NCBI GenBank assembly: GCA_000434175.1
Contig: HF999769.1
Span: forward strand, 1 to 5,528
Length of the DNA: 5,528 nucleotides
Source of the DNA: Mycoplasma sp. CAG:611
GTDB lineage: Bacteria; Bacillota_I; Bacilli_A; RF39; UBA660
Reading direction: 5' to 3'
Positions 4,824 to 5,528 of this stretch are shown piece by piece. Below the pieces are notes generated by a model. That model saw only the letters and a list, made by a program, of their open reading frames with translations, was not told where the DNA came from and searched no databases. The position numbers and the translations under genes were made by a program. Each line of letters begins with the position of its first letter. The first letter of the stretch is position 1.

Positions 4824-5501
4824 CTATTTATTTAAAATAGCATCAATTGGTTTCATCTTTGATATTTTAATAATTGGTAAAATACTTGCTATTAATGTTA
4901 CTATAATAACTACTAAATATATAAAGACAAATTGTCTTATTCCTACCATAAATGGTGTAGTTAACATTCCTATTTCTTTTTTACGATAATTGATGCTTGT
5001 GAAAATAAAGTTAGCTATTAAAAATACTGTAAAAACTAATAAAACAATACTTGCATAAAATGCTAAAGTTTTCATGGCATCAAGAATTGCTTTTTCTTGA
5101 TATAAAGTATTACTATAAGTTGACTTAATAGCAAGATTTGAATTAACTGGGAAGCTTGATGATGTTTCTTTAAAATCATCTTCTAAAGTCATTGGATATA
5201 AGACACTACTTCTTTCATATTGCATTTGAACATAATTTTCTAATATAGAATTTGCAAAATAATTATATTCATAACCTTCATTGCTAAAATAAACTCCAAC
5301 AACAGTAAAATCTTTATATTCTTTAATTAATTCTCTATCAAATAAAGCATAATATATCTTTAAATTAGCTTTTTCACCTATAATATTTTTTTCATTTATA
5401 TAATTAGCGATAAATCTTTTTTGTAACACATCATAATCACCATAATTAGAGTTTAAATATCTTGTTAAATCACTATAATAATTTTCATCATTATAATTCA
5501 A
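4824..5501 (-). pseudogene. Decayed 3' remnant of an FtsX/MacB-type ABC transporter permease
   Basis: The open stretch gives 225 residues. Residues 1 to about 140 look like part of an extracytoplasmic domain, 145-169 are a membrane helix followed by NYRKKEIGML (171-180), and the end FVFIYLVVIIVTLIASILPI with ISKMKPIDAIL (191-223) is the typical last helix and C terminus of an FtsX-domain permease. Between KEIGML and PIDAI there are about 35 residues where the family normally has roughly 80, and the middle helix is missing. An in-frame TAA (5510-5508) closes the frame upstream. The first available start is a TTG at 5501 with no SD, at an odd point within the protein. Together these suggest a gene damaged by internal deletion and by frameshift or truncation. 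Intact members move substrates with an ATPase partner, often antimicrobial peptides or lipoproteins; nothing specific can be said here. A short functional variant remains possible. Confidence 0.6.
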
Positions 5502-5528
5502 GTAAAATTAAAACTGCAAAAGCATTTT
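5491..5528 (-). other. Frame fragment at the right edge, possibly the upstream part of the permease in another frame
   Basis: A different frame enters from the edge and reads NAFAVLILLEL before TAA and TGA stops (5493-5488). It is hydrophobic and overlaps the start of the permease remnant by 11 bases. It may be the end of a membrane helix from the same original gene, displaced by a frameshift, or the end of a separate upstream gene. The evidence is too short to decide. Confidence 0.3.

Noticed and set aside
53..5501. Mycoplasma genetic code (TGA as Trp)
   Set aside because: Genes are complete under the standard code and the Trp codons checked are TGG.

Overview
The window is very AT-rich and all genes read on the minus strand, so the biological order runs from high to low coordinates. 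The tRNA synthetases, the Gram-positive-style ribosome binding sites and the TTGACA/TATAAT-like promoters suggest a low-GC Firmicute of the Bacilli/Erysipelotrichia or uncultured gut Mollicutes-related type. Standard coding fits: Trp is TGG at the positions checked, and no ORF needs TGA as sense. This placement is inferred from composition and gene style only.

Layout in transcription order. At the right edge (5528-4824) lies the decayed 3' part of an FtsX/MacB-type ABC transporter permease. It has an in-frame stop upstream, no credible start and no second transmembrane segment in its FtsX domain. Just after its stop is a complete small transcription unit with no ORF: a strong sigma-A promoter (4789-4817), about 130 nt of RNA with several hairpins and a possible pseudoknot, and an intrinsic terminator (4651-4681). 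This is the best candidate here for something undescribed. Two adjoining palindromes and a promoter follow, then a 130-residue DUF5684-like membrane protein whose stop codon lies inside its terminator hairpin.

Next comes a probable operon: a stand-alone Smr-domain protein, a PilC/GspF-type inner-membrane platform protein with a long Asn-rich N-terminal extension, and a PilD/ComC prepilin peptidase only 2 nt behind it. It closes with a terminator at 1453-1479. PilC and PilD are core parts of type IV pilus, type II secretion or competence-pilus machines; the assembly ATPase and the prepilins are not in this window.

Finally hisS (histidyl-tRNA synthetase) has its own promoter and no room for a T-box leader. 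Its enzyme ends in an unusual 27-residue Cys/Asp-rich tail with nine cysteines. The stop codon overlaps the Shine-Dalgarno of the next gene, probably aspS, which runs off the left edge.
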